Shown here piece after piece: positions 34,701 through 42,447 of a stretch of DNA of 64,000 nucleotides (positions are counted from its first letter, which is position 1; every line of letters starts with the position of its first letter). A program made the position numbers and the translations under genes. Source of the stretch: Pseudolysinimonas_A sp044239695 (GTDB lineage Bacteria > Actinomycetota > Actinomycetes > Actinomycetales > Microbacteriaceae); assembly GCF_044239695.1 (NCBI RefSeq), contig NZ_JBIIAW010000001.1, forward strand, positions 1 through 64,000, given 5' to 3'. Under the pieces are notes generated by a model. The model was given only the letters and a program-made list of their open reading frames with translations. It did no database searches and was not told the origin of the DNA.

Positions 34701-34791
34701 CGAGCCCACCGCGGCCGGCGCCGCGCTCGACCTGGACTTCCGCGCGTTCCAGATCCGCACGGTGCGCTTCCGCGGCGTGGTGGCCCGATGA
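31774..34791 (+). CDS. Alpha-mannosidase, GH38 family
   Basis: A 1005-residue Zn-dependent glycosidase without a signal peptide. The catalytic domain begins ATGHAHIDSAWLWPLRETVRK with His258, His260 and Asp262 as zinc ligands. The nucleophile Asp about 372 is in WLPDSFGYSAALPQI, and LLLQFHDILPGSAIAWVH follows at about 570. C-terminal beta domains are typical. It would trim alpha-mannosides in the cytoplasm after import. It starts 9 bases after the GH36 gene and overlaps the GH2 gene by four bases. Confidence 0.94.
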   Translation: MHTDTALVEARLARFVRDKLEPAVYRDAHPLTATAWVAPGEPVPFAEAIAQPFDPVPLGWRWGRAWSTVWFHVTGTSPWADGPPEGTRAEILVDFGYNRSRSGFQAEAFAYRPDGTPIKSIAPLNSYLPWAGGPIDLYLEAAANPDVAGDYTFEPTPYGEWETSPEDPLYSLAQLEIALLDVAVWELSRDVWTLRGLMAELPADSTRRHVVLRALEDMLDVVDPTDVSGTAAAGRAALAPALAAPANASAHRIVATGHAHIDSAWLWPLRETVRKCARTFTNVMTLMDEHPDFVFACSSAQQYLWMKEHHPAVWERITIKVAEGRFVPVGGMWVESDTNMPGSEAMARQFIAGKRFFLEEFGVECEEAWLPDSFGYSAALPQIVALAGEKWFLTQKISWNQVNRMPHHTFWWEGIDGTRVFTHFPPADTYISEISGAELAHAERNFSEKGRAGISLVPFGWGDGGGGPTREMIAAAHRTADLEGSPKVTIGSPRSFFEQAEAEYPDAPVWSGEMYLELHRGVFTSQLRTKQGNRRNEGLLREAELWAATATLRTGAAYPRAELEAAWQDVLLLQFHDILPGSAIAWVHREAERRHAAVSATLERIITDALAVLGSADGDLLAVNSAPFARAGVPALGAGSAVAGNAVDSTEADGGHVLDNGVVRVVVDAGGRVTSLVAHADGREAIPVGDPAAALRVHRDLPNLWDAWDLDAHYRRTVTELDIADEVRLDRDADGTARVVSIRRFGDSTIELAVVLRPAADAVELDVAVDWREQERILKLAVPLDVHADRVAAETQFGHLFRSTHVNTSWDAARFEACQHRFLHVGEPGYGVAIANDSTYGYDVDRRTRSGGGTTTTVRFSVIRAPRFPDPESDQGEHRLRFRLRPGSAIADAVALGYDLANPVRAVRATAPVLPIVTSSHQAVVVETVKLAEDGSGDLVVRLYESLGGRARTTLAFDGSADLAEVTDLLERPLEGEPTAAGAALDLDFRAFQIRTVRFRGVVAR

Positions 34792-37703
34792 CCGCCGACG
34801 GGCGCCCGGTCGCGCCCCATCCGCTCGCCGATCCCCGGCCCGCGCCCGGTGCTGTCGCACCCGCGGCGAGTCTGACGACCGACGCGCGTGAGGTCGTGCT
34901 CGACGGCACCTGGCGGTTCCGGTTCGCGGCGACGGCGGCCGAGGCCACCCCCGACCTCGCCGACCCGCAGCTCGACGACGCCGACTGGGTCGACATTCGC
35001 GTGCCGGCGAGTTTCGTCATGCCCGGACTCGTGGCGGGGGAGCACGGCGCGCCGGCCTACACGAACGTGCGTTACCCCTTTCCGATCGATCCGCCCTTCC
35101 CGCCCGACGCGAACCCGGTCGGTGAGTATCGGCTGCACGTCGCCCTCGACGCCCCACCCGCCCGGGCTCACCTGACCTTCGGCGGCGTCGAAGGAGCGGG
35201 CGACGTCTGGCTCAACGGAACGCTGCTCGGCTCCACCCGGGGCAGCCGGTTGCCGACGACCTTCGACGTGTCGGGTCTGCTCGCCGCCGAGAATCTGCTC
35301 GCGGTGCGGGTGCACACCTTCAGCGCCGCCTCGTACCTCGAGGACCAGGACGAATGGTGGGCGCCCGGCATCATCCGCTCGGTGACCCTGCGCGAACGAC
35401 CTGACGGCGCCGTCGACGACGTGCGCGTGGTCGCCGAGTGGCTCGACGGGGTCGCGACGATCCGCGTCGACGTCACCACGGCATCCGCCGAGGTGAGCGT
35501 GCGGATCGTCGAGACAGGGCTCGACATCCCGGCCGGTGTGAGAGTTCCCGTACCGGGCGCGGCGGCGTGGTCGGCCGAGGATCCCGTGCTCTACACGGTG
35601 CGGGTCACGACGCCCGGCGAGACGGTGCAGACCCGCACCGGCTTCCGCACCGTCGGCATCCGCGACGGCGTCTTCGAAGTGAACGGGATGCCCGTGCAGC
35701 TGCGCGGCGTCAACCGTCACGAGCACCACCCGCGCTTCGGACGGCACGTGCCGCGCGACGTCGTCGAGGCCGAGCTCGCCCTGATGAAGCGCTCCAACAT
35801 CAACGCCATCCGCACCTCCCACTACCCGCCCGACCCGCTGCTGCTCGACCTGGCCGACGAGCTCGGGTTCTGGGTCATCGACGAGTGCGACCTCGAGACG
35901 CACGGCTTCGGAGAGGTCGCCTGGCGCCGCAACCCGACCGACGACCCGGCCTGGGAAGCCGCGATCCGCGACCGTGCCGCACGCATGGTCGAGCGCGACA
36001 AGAACCACCCGAGCATCGTCCTCTGGTCGCTCGGCAACGAGGCGGGCGTCGGACGCAACCTCGCGGCGATGGCGGACGAGATCCGCGGGCGCGACGCGAC
36101 CCGGTTGCTGCACTACGAGGGCGACCAGGCCTGCGCCCACGTCGACGTCTGGTCGCGGATGTACGCGCACCCCGACGAGGTCGCGGCGATCGGAGCCGGA
36201 ACGGAGCCCGCCCTCGGCGATCCCGAGCTGGATGCGCGGCGTCGCGCGATGCCGTTCGTGCTCTGCGAGTACGCGCACGCGATGGGCACCGGCCCCGGAG
36301 GTCTCTCCGAGTACCAGCGGCTGTTCGACGCGCACCCCCGGCTGATGGGCGGCTTCGTCTGGGAGTGGCTCGAGCACGGCATCCACATCGACACCCCCGA
36401 TGGTGGTGTCGCCACCCGATACGGCGGCGACTTCGGCGAGACGGTGCACGACGGCAACTTCGTGATCGACGGACTCGTCGCCGCCGATCGCACGCCGCGC
36501 CCGCAACTCGCCGACCTCGCCGCGGTCTTCGCCCCCCTCGACCTGCGGATCGCCGGGGGGATGCTGCAGGTGCGCTCCCGCCTCGACCACGCCGACTCCT
36601 CCCGCTTCGGGCTGGCCTGGCGCATCGAGACCGCCGGCGGGACGCGCGCGTCCGGAGCCCTCGACTTCGCGCCCCTCGCCGCGCGCGGAGAGGGCGAGAT
36701 CGCCCTCCCGGAGCGGCCGGGTGCCGGCGAGGTGCTCGTCGTCGACGCGACGCTCGCCCGCGACGAGCCCTGGGCCGACGCCGGATGGGTGGTGGCGAGG
36801 GTCACCGAGGCGCGCTGCGAGGATGGCGAGGCCGTGCGACGGCCCGCTCCGCGTCGCGCGACGGCTCTCGGTGACCTGGACCTCGATCCCGCGACAGGTG
36901 CCCCGCGGGCCTTCGGCGATCTCGCCCTCGAGGACTGGCGGCTCGAACTCGCCCGGGTGCCCACCGACAACGACCGGCACCGCGGCTGGGAGGAGCCCAA
37001 CGCCCCGTCGTACGCCGAACGCTGGGAGCGGCTCGGGCTGCACGATCTCCGGTCGCGACTGACCCGGCTGGAGCGCAGCGACGACCGCATCGTCGTCGAG
37101 ACCGTCATCGGCGGGCCCGCTACGGATGCCCGGGTCGAGGCCCGTTGGACGTGGAGCCCGCACCGCGACGGCATCCGTCTCGTCCTCGACGTCGACCCGC
37201 GCGGGACGTGGCCGCGCTGGAGTTCGCATTGGGCGCGCGTGGGCCTCGCCTTCGCCCTCCGCGGTGACGGCCGCACGCTCGACTGGTGCGGCCTCGGCCC
37301 CGGTGCCGCCTACCCCGACACCGGCCAGGCGGCGACCGCGGGGTGGTACACCGCCGCGGTCGCCGACCTCCCCGAGCGCACGGTGCGCCCGCAGGAGAGC
37401 GGATCGCGCGGCGGCATCCACTGGGCCCGCCTCTCGGGATCGTCGGGACCCGCCCTCGAGGTGCGTCCGCTCGACCCCGTGGCGATCACCGCTCGACCGT
37501 GGTCGGCGGCCGAACTCGCGGCGGCCGACCACGACGATCAGCTCCGTGGCGACGGCCGGACGCACGTCACCGTCGACCTCGTGCAGGCCGGGGTCGGTAC
37601 GGCCGCGTGCGGGCCGGGCGTCCTGCCGCCGTACCGGTTGCGGGCTCGGCGCGTCACCGGGTCGCTGCTGTTCTCGCTGTCCGACCCGAGGAGCCCCGAG
37701 TGA
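34788..37703 (+). CDS. Beta-galactosidase, GH2 family (LacZ-like)
   Basis: A 971-residue five-domain GH2 enzyme, cytoplasmic by lack of a signal peptide. It has a sugar-binding domain (FTFGGVEGAGDVWLNG-like segment), VQLRGVNRHEHHPRFGR at the barrel entry, acid/base Glu about 418 in LWSLGNEAGVGRN, nucleophile Glu about 494 in LCEYAHAMGTG, and FVWEWLEHGI. The C-terminal domain 5 is present (GCGPGVLP-like end). The length fits LacZ. Together with GH36 and GH38 it suggests a branched galactose/mannose-containing oligosaccharide. Confidence 0.93.
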   Translation: MTADGRPVAPHPLADPRPAPGAVAPAASLTTDAREVVLDGTWRFRFAATAAEATPDLADPQLDDADWVDIRVPASFVMPGLVAGEHGAPAYTNVRYPFPIDPPFPPDANPVGEYRLHVALDAPPARAHLTFGGVEGAGDVWLNGTLLGSTRGSRLPTTFDVSGLLAAENLLAVRVHTFSAASYLEDQDEWWAPGIIRSVTLRERPDGAVDDVRVVAEWLDGVATIRVDVTTASAEVSVRIVETGLDIPAGVRVPVPGAAAWSAEDPVLYTVRVTTPGETVQTRTGFRTVGIRDGVFEVNGMPVQLRGVNRHEHHPRFGRHVPRDVVEAELALMKRSNINAIRTSHYPPDPLLLDLADELGFWVIDECDLETHGFGEVAWRRNPTDDPAWEAAIRDRAARMVERDKNHPSIVLWSLGNEAGVGRNLAAMADEIRGRDATRLLHYEGDQACAHVDVWSRMYAHPDEVAAIGAGTEPALGDPELDARRRAMPFVLCEYAHAMGTGPGGLSEYQRLFDAHPRLMGGFVWEWLEHGIHIDTPDGGVATRYGGDFGETVHDGNFVIDGLVAADRTPRPQLADLAAVFAPLDLRIAGGMLQVRSRLDHADSSRFGLAWRIETAGGTRASGALDFAPLAARGEGEIALPERPGAGEVLVVDATLARDEPWADAGWVVARVTEARCEDGEAVRRPAPRRATALGDLDLDPATGAPRAFGDLALEDWRLELARVPTDNDRHRGWEEPNAPSYAERWERLGLHDLRSRLTRLERSDDRIVVETVIGGPATDARVEARWTWSPHRDGIRLVLDVDPRGTWPRWSSHWARVGLAFALRGDGRTLDWCGLGPGAAYPDTGQAATAGWYTAAVADLPERTVRPQESGSRGGIHWARLSGSSGPALEVRPLDPVAITARPWSAAELAAADHDDQLRGDGRTHVTVDLVQAGVGTAACGPGVLPPYRLRARRVTGSLLFSLSDPRSPE

Positions 37704-38959
37704 CCGAACCCACCGAGATCGATACCGGCGTCGACGGCATCGTGGTGCGCCTGCATCCCGTCGACCGGCTCACCTTCGGCTCCTTCGTCGACTGCAACAT
37801 GGCGACCGCCTGGATCGGCGAGACCTTCCGCATCTTTCCGGGCAAGTACGGCGAGGATCCGGTGTGGGGTGACGGATCGCACCTGAAGTACGCCGACGGG
37901 GCGACCGTGGCCGAGGCGTTCGAGCGGCGTCCGGATGAGTTCCGCACCCCGGAGCTTCCGCCGAACGCGCCTCGGGGGACGCCGGGCCTGCACGGCGCGG
38001 TGTGGTTCGAGACGGTCTACCAGGATCCCGCCGACGCCTCCGGCCGCACCCTCTACGCGCTGTACCACAACGAGAACTACCCCGAGACGTTGCCGTTCGA
38101 CCCGGAGACCGGCGAAGGCCTGAGCGACACCGACTGGCCGCCCGGTCTCCAGGGCGACGGCTCGGTTCAGGCGGCGCCGCGCATCGGCATCATGCACTCG
38201 ACCGACGGCGGCGAGAGCTGGGCCGATCGCGGCATCCTGCTCGAGGACCGCGACGAGCGGATGATCCGCCTTCCCGTCAATCGCAACTACTGCTTCCCTG
38301 GCGGGGTGGGCGACCCGAGCGCGGTGGCCGACGGCGACCACCTCTACGTCTTCTTCGGCGAGTACGCCTACCCGACGGCCTGGTCGGCCGACACCTGGGA
38401 TCGGGATGCCGAGGCTGCCGCGCAGTGCATCTCGGTGGCGCGGATCCCGCTCGCCGAACTGGACGACCCCACCGGCGCGGCGCGGCGCTGGGACGGCACC
38501 GCCTTCGCCGCCGCCTGGGACGGGGTCGGGCAGCCCATCGCGAGTCTGCGCATCCCGACCGGCGAGGGCGGTGGGGCCGTGTCGCAGGGGGACGAGCTGT
38601 ACTACTGGGGTCCGTCGGTGAGCTGGAACGAGCACCTCGGCGTCTGGGTGATGCTCATGGGACGGGTCGACGGCCCGTTCTGGGTGGGCGACAGCCTCTA
38701 CCTCTCGATCAACCCGAACCGCCACCTCGGCGACGGGGCGAACGCTCAGGACTGGTCGACCCCGGTGCGCATCGTGCACCGCCCCGGTCACACCCTCTGG
38801 TACCCGTCGCTGCAGCCGACCGACAGCCCGGAGGATCTCGCGGCGCGGCGCACCTCACTGCGGCTCGGTCGCGACGCGCGCCTGTTCTTCAAGGACATGG
38901 CCGGTGACGACCACGTGTACGTGAGCGACTTCCGCGTCGAGTTCGACCGGCGCCCGTAG
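37700..38959 (+). CDS. Propeller-like putative glycosidase (ASP-box), family unassigned
   Basis: A 419-residue protein that ends the glycosidase operon (GTGA overlap with GH2). It contains one clear ASP-box, STDGGESWADRG, as in sialidase/BNR propellers. Also visible are GGVGDPSAVADGDHLYVFFGEYAYP and WNEHLGVWVMLMGRVDG, a repeated propeller-strand pattern like that of GH43/GH130/DUF4185 proteins. No signal peptide is seen. Many conserved-looking Asp, Glu, Trp and Tyr residues suggest an active glycan-processing enzyme, but no family can be assigned by reading. Confidence 0.7.
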   Translation: MTEPTEIDTGVDGIVVRLHPVDRLTFGSFVDCNMATAWIGETFRIFPGKYGEDPVWGDGSHLKYADGATVAEAFERRPDEFRTPELPPNAPRGTPGLHGAVWFETVYQDPADASGRTLYALYHNENYPETLPFDPETGEGLSDTDWPPGLQGDGSVQAAPRIGIMHSTDGGESWADRGILLEDRDERMIRLPVNRNYCFPGGVGDPSAVADGDHLYVFFGEYAYPTAWSADTWDRDAEAAAQCISVARIPLAELDDPTGAARRWDGTAFAAAWDGVGQPIASLRIPTGEGGGAVSQGDELYYWGPSVSWNEHLGVWVMLMGRVDGPFWVGDSLYLSINPNRHLGDGANAQDWSTPVRIVHRPGHTLWYPSLQPTDSPEDLAARRTSLRLGRDARLFFKDMAGDDHVYVSDFRVEFDRRP

Positions 38960-38961
38960 AC

Positions 38962-38979
38962 CGCCGGGGTCAGCCGGCG
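38962..38979. terminator. Hairpin between convergent sugar operons
   Basis: CGCCGG (38962-38967), a six-base GGTCAG loop, and CCGGCG (38974-38979) form a GC-rich stem in the 21 bases between two convergent stops. There is no U-tract in either direction, so termination is likely but not certain. Confidence 0.4.
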
Positions 38980-38980
38980 C

Positions 38981-40078
38981 TCAGAGGGTCGCGGCGAACG
39001 GGTCCCAGTCCTCGGGCAGCGCCGGCGGCACCTCGACAGTGCTCGGGATGTCGACGGCCTCCCCGTGCGCGGCGGACTCCTCGAGTGCGCACATGAGGTC
39101 GAGCACGTGGAAGGCGAGGAGCCCGGAGGCGCGCTCCGGCCGACCGGCGCGGATGGCCCGGGCCAGTTCGACCACCCCGTGTCCGCGCGTCATGGTCGCT
39201 CCCGTCGACGGGACCGGCGCCGACTCGCCGGAGCCGCGCCACAGCGTCGAGTCGCCGTCGAAGTTGTTGGGGTCGGGCAGCACGAGCGCCCCTTCGGTCC
39301 CCGACACCTCGAGCACGCCCGCGCGTTCCAGGGGCGACTGGAAACTGAAGGTGACCTGCGCGCTCGCCCCGCTCGCGAAGTCGACGATCCCCGCGACGTG
39401 CGTCGGCACCTCTACCGGGAACACCGTCCCTTCGCGCGGGCCCGACCCGATGATGCGTTCGGCGCGGGAGCGCGAGCCGCGGGCGATCACCCGGGTTGCC
39501 GGACCGAAGAGCTGCACGAGCCAGCTCAGGTAGTAGGGACCCATGTCGAAGAGCGGACCGCCGCCCCGCGCGTAGAGGAACTCGGGGCTCGGGTGCCAGC
39601 TCTCCGGCCCGGCGACCTGGAACAGGCTCAGCCCGGTGAGCGGGGTGCCGATCGCGCCCGACTCGATCAGGCGACGGGCGGTCTGCAGCCCGGCACCGAG
39701 GATCGTGTCGGGTGCGCAGGCCGCCCGCAGCCCGGCAGCATCCGCGGCGGCGAGCAGCTCACGCCCCGAATCGCGATCGAGACCGAACGGCTTCTCGCTG
39801 AACACGTGCTTGCCGGCCGCGATCGCCGCGATCCCGACCGGCACGTGCGCCGCCGGGATCGTCAGATTGACGACGATGTCGATGTCGTCCCGCGCCAGCA
39901 ACTGCTCCACCGTGCCGCTCTCCGGGACACCGAACTCCGCGGCGCGCGCGGCGGCACGGTCGGCGTCCAGGTCCGCGAGCATGCGCACGTCGACATCCGC
40001 CGCGTCGCGGAGGTTGGGCAGGTACTGCGTGCTGATGACGCCGGCTCCGATGACGCCGACGCCGACCGGCCCGCTCAC
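38981..40078 (-). CDS. Gfo/Idh/MocA family oxidoreductase
   Basis: A 365-residue NAD(P)-dependent dehydrogenase: VGVIGAGVISTQYLPNL, the Lys in HVFSEKPFGLDRDSG, and GGGPLFDMGPYYLSWLVQLFGP (catalytic Asp/Tyr stretch). The GTG start is chosen for the overlap with the isomerase gene (GTGA) and the normal N terminus; the longer frame lies in that gene. This Gfo/Idh plus TIM-barrel pairing resembles 3-keto-glycoside pathways, in which the sugar is oxidised before elimination. Confidence 0.9.
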   Translation of the reverse strand: MSGPVGVGVIGAGVISTQYLPNLRDAADVDVRMLADLDADRAAARAAEFGVPESGTVEQLLARDDIDIVVNLTIPAAHVPVGIAAIAAGKHVFSEKPFGLDRDSGRELLAAADAAGLRAACAPDTILGAGLQTARRLIESGAIGTPLTGLSLFQVAGPESWHPSPEFLYARGGGPLFDMGPYYLSWLVQLFGPATRVIARGSRSRAERIIGSGPREGTVFPVEVPTHVAGIVDFASGASAQVTFSFQSPLERAGVLEVSGTEGALVLPDPNNFDGDSTLWRGSGESAPVPSTGATMTRGHGVVELARAIRAGRPERASGLLAFHVLDLMCALEESAAHGEAVDIPSTVEVPPALPEDWDPFAATL

Positions 40079-40821
40079 GCCGCGCCCTCGATCCGCTCGA
40101 GGTTCGCCTTGCCGAGCGCCAGACCCTGGTAGAGATCGCCGGCGTACTCGTCGAACTCGAGGATGCGGCGGGCCTCCGGGGCGGCACCGAGAACGGCCGC
40201 GAGTGGCATCGCACCCTCGCCCGCCGGCAGCTGGGCGTGGGTGTCGTGACTGATCGGGCCGTCCTTCACGTGGATGGCGGCCACTCGTGCGCCGAGCTGC
40301 TCGAGCAGGGCGACGGGGTCGCTGCCGCCGACCGCGGCCCAGTAGGTGTCGAGTTCGATCCGCACGGCGTCGTCGAGGTGCTCGGCGAGGGTCAGCAGCA
40401 CCGGTTGGCCGTCCAGACGGTGCTCGAGCTCCCACGCGTGGTTGTGGTAGCCGACCTCGATTCCGTGCGGCGCGAAGCGGGCCGCCACCGCGTTGAGGCG
40501 GTCAGCGAGACGCGCGATGTCGTCGCGCGAGGTCCACTCCTCCACCGGGATGAACGGTTCGATCACGAGCCGGGTGCCGAGGCGATCGGCGGCGGTCAGG
40601 ACGGCGTCGAGGTCGCCGTCGACGAGGCCGGCGTGGGCGGTGGGGGCAGAGAGCCCGTGGCGCGCGAGCGGCCCGGCGAGCAGCTCGACCGACTCGGCGA
40701 GCCCGAACGGCTCGACCGCCGTCAGCCCGATCGCCGCCACCTTGCCGAGCGTCGCGTCGGGATCGGCCGCCAGGTCGTCGCGCAGCGTGTAGAGCTGAAC
40801 AGACAGGGGCATTCGCGTCAT
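40075..40821 (-). CDS. Sugar phosphate isomerase/epimerase family TIM-barrel protein
   Basis: A 248-residue xylose-isomerase-like barrel: VQLYTLRDDLAADPDATLGKVAAIG, GIEVGYHNHAWELEHR, metal-site residues in RIELDTYWAAVGG, AAIHVKDGPI, and RILEFDEYAGD. Such proteins epimerise, isomerise or eliminate keto sugars. CGGAGACG precedes the ATG. Site D lies 45 bases upstream. It is first of a two-gene operon with the Gfo/Idh gene. Confidence 0.87.
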   Translation of the reverse strand: MTRMPLSVQLYTLRDDLAADPDATLGKVAAIGLTAVEPFGLAESVELLAGPLARHGLSAPTAHAGLVDGDLDAVLTAADRLGTRLVIEPFIPVEEWTSRDDIARLADRLNAVAARFAPHGIEVGYHNHAWELEHRLDGQPVLLTLAEHLDDAVRIELDTYWAAVGGSDPVALLEQLGARVAAIHVKDGPISHDTHAQLPAGEGAMPLAAVLGAAPEARRILEFDEYAGDLYQGLALGKANLERIEGAA

Positions 40822-40865
40822 GGCGTCTCCGTCGACAGGCCCGGCTCGACAGCCCGGGTGGATCC

Positions 40866-40880
40866 TTAGATCATACCAAT
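40866..40880 (-). promoter_or_regulatory. Probable GntR operator / -10 element upstream of the isomerase operon (site D)
   Basis: Minus strand ATTGGTATGATCTAA matches sites A, B and C and points at the isomerase gene. The leader of about 43 bases includes a short GC-rich hairpin and a GGAG ribosome site. Confidence 0.55.
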
Positions 40881-40900
40881 AGCCTGACCCGCCCCCGCGG

Positions 40901-41314
40901 TCAGGCGGGCTGCTTCTCGCCGAGACGGATCATGTTGCCGGCGGGGTCGCGGAACGCGCAGTCCCGCACGCCCCAGCCCTGATCCATCGGCTCCTGCAGC
41001 ACCTCGCCGAGACCCGACGACTGCGCCTTCTCGAAGGCGGCGTCGAGATCGTCGGTATCGAACACGATCGGGCCGAACGCGCCCAGGCTCACAAGTGCGG
41101 CGATCTGGTCGCCCTCCTGCTGAGAGCGTCCGGCATGCGGCTGGCTGATCACGATCTGCCCGACGGTGGAGCCCGGGGTCGCGAGGGTGACCCAGCGGAA
41201 CTCGCCGTAGGGGACGTCGTTCACGACCTCGAGGCCGAGCGCGTCGCGGTAGAAGGCGACGGCGGCGTCGACGTCGGGGGCGAGAACCGGGAAATGCGAG
41301 ATGGTGATCGTCAT
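40901..41314 (-). CDS. VOC family (glyoxalase-like) protein
   Basis: A 137-residue two-module vicinal-oxygen-chelate protein: ISHFPVLAPDVDAAVAFYRDALGLEVV and GWGVRDCAFRDPAGNMIRLGE. It may be a metal-dependent lyase/dioxygenase or a binding protein; the function is unknown. TAGCTT (41321-41326) ends 6 bases before the ATG. It follows an AraC regulator by 13 bases, a common pairing. Confidence 0.85.
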   Translation of the reverse strand: MTITISHFPVLAPDVDAAVAFYRDALGLEVVNDVPYGEFRWVTLATPGSTVGQIVISQPHAGRSQQEGDQIAALVSLGAFGPIVFDTDDLDAAFEKAQSSGLGEVLQEPMDQGWGVRDCAFRDPAGNMIRLGEKQPA

Positions 41315-41327
41315 GGGTCGAAGCTAC

Positions 41328-41762
41328 TCAGGGCGCGACATCCGCCGCTTCTCGGATCCTGCTGAGTCTGCTCGGCCGTGAGATCACCATGGCGGTCTTC
41401 GGCGGGAGCGCCTTCCATCCCGCGTGGTCGAGCGCGCGGTAGGCGGAGGGCGACATCCCGACGATCTCGGTGAACCGCGAGCTGAACGAGCCGAGCGAGG
41501 TGGCCCCGACGGCGAGGCAGACCTCGGTCACCGACAGGCCCCCTCGGCGCAGAAGCTCCTGGGCACGCTCGATGCGTCGCGTCATCAGATACGAGTAGGG
41601 CGATTCGCCGTAGGCCGCGCGGAAGCGGCGGGCGAAGTGAGACGGCGACATGAGCGCGCGCCGCGCCATCTCGGGGACGTCGAGCGGCCGGGCGTAGTCG
41701 CGATCGATGAGGTCGCGGGCGCGACGCAGATGCGCGAGGTCGGCGAGCTCCTCTGGCGTCAT
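41328..41762 (-). CDS. AraC-family transcriptional regulator (DNA-binding domain only)
   Basis: A 144-residue protein made almost entirely of the double helix-turn-helix AraC domain: ARPLDVPEMARRALMSPSHFARRFRAAYGESPYSYLMTRRIERAQELLR then SVTEVCLAVGATSLGSFSSRFTEIVGMSPSAYR. No ligand-binding arm is present. TACGCT ends 7 bases before the ATG. It probably controls the VOC gene downstream. Confidence 0.88.
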   Translation of the reverse strand: MTPEELADLAHLRRARDLIDRDYARPLDVPEMARRALMSPSHFARRFRAAYGESPYSYLMTRRIERAQELLRRGGLSVTEVCLAVGATSLGSFSSRFTEIVGMSPSAYRALDHAGWKALPPKTAMVISRPSRLSRIREAADVAP

Positions 41763-41776
41763 GCGTGGAAGCGTAG

Positions 41777-42415
41777 CTATCCGGCGGAGCCGACGGCGGT
41801 GAACGCCAGCACCGACAGCCACGCGCCGAGGCCGGCCGAGACGAGCCAGAGTCCCAGCGAGATGACCCCGTCGACAGGCGTCGGCACCGTCTCCTCGTCG
41901 GGCGCCGCCGGGGTGAGCCCGAAGACGCGGCGGGGCGTGCCGTCGTACGCGAAACGCTGCCCGGCGACGTTCACCGAGCCGACGAGCGTCGCGACGAGGG
42001 CTTTGCTGCTGACGATGAACCACACCGGCACCACCCCCATGACGATGAACATGACCCCGACGAGGATGTTGCCGATGACCCCGACGCCGGTGACGGCACC
42101 GAGGATGAACTGAGCGCCGAGCCCGACGAAGAGGATCGGCCAGGCCCAGGCCAGGAGCGAGAGGCCGAACCCGCGGGCGATCACCACCGAGATGCCGGCG
42201 GCCGCCAGCATCCCGAAGATTCCGACCGGGGCGAAGACGACGACAGCCTCGGGGCACTCGGTCTCGATGACGTACGGGCCGCCCGACGCGCAGTACCCGC
42301 CGAGACCGATGACGACCCCCGCCGTCTGGTACAGCCCGCCGAAGAAGAAGGCGAACGCGAACCAGGAGACGAACGAGCCGACGACGCGCCACGCGGGGGC
42401 GTTGAACCGGGACAT
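41777..42415 (-). CDS. Membrane protein of unknown function
   Basis: A 212-residue protein with about five hydrophobic helices and a short loop with two Cys (YCASGGPYVIETECPEAV). Residues around AYDGTPRRVFGLTPAAPDEETVPTP form a cytoplasmic or external tail. The ATG at 42415 is chosen because TACGGT ends 6 bases before it; a GTG two codons earlier would place that box too close. No family was recognised. Confidence 0.65.
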   Translation of the reverse strand: MSRFNAPAWRVVGSFVSWFAFAFFFGGLYQTAGVVIGLGGYCASGGPYVIETECPEAVVVFAPVGIFGMLAAAGISVVIARGFGLSLLAWAWPILFVGLGAQFILGAVTGVGVIGNILVGVMFIVMGVVPVWFIVSSKALVATLVGSVNVAGQRFAYDGTPRRVFGLTPAAPDEETVPTPVDGVISLGLWLVSAGLGAWLSVLAFTAVGSAG

Positions 42416-42447
42416 GGCCACACCGTAGCGGCTGGAAGGATGGGACG

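Noticed and set aside
30760..34860. Very long minus-strand frame (over 1300 codons) opposite the GH36 and GH38 genes
   Set aside because: Lack of stops follows from GC bias. The plus-strand frames hold full catalytic motifs of GH36 and GH38, while this one has none.
34602..37565. Nearly 1000-codon minus-strand frame opposite the GH2 gene
   Set aside because: A shadow of the beta-galactosidase gene; composition is of the antisense type and no domain is recognisable.
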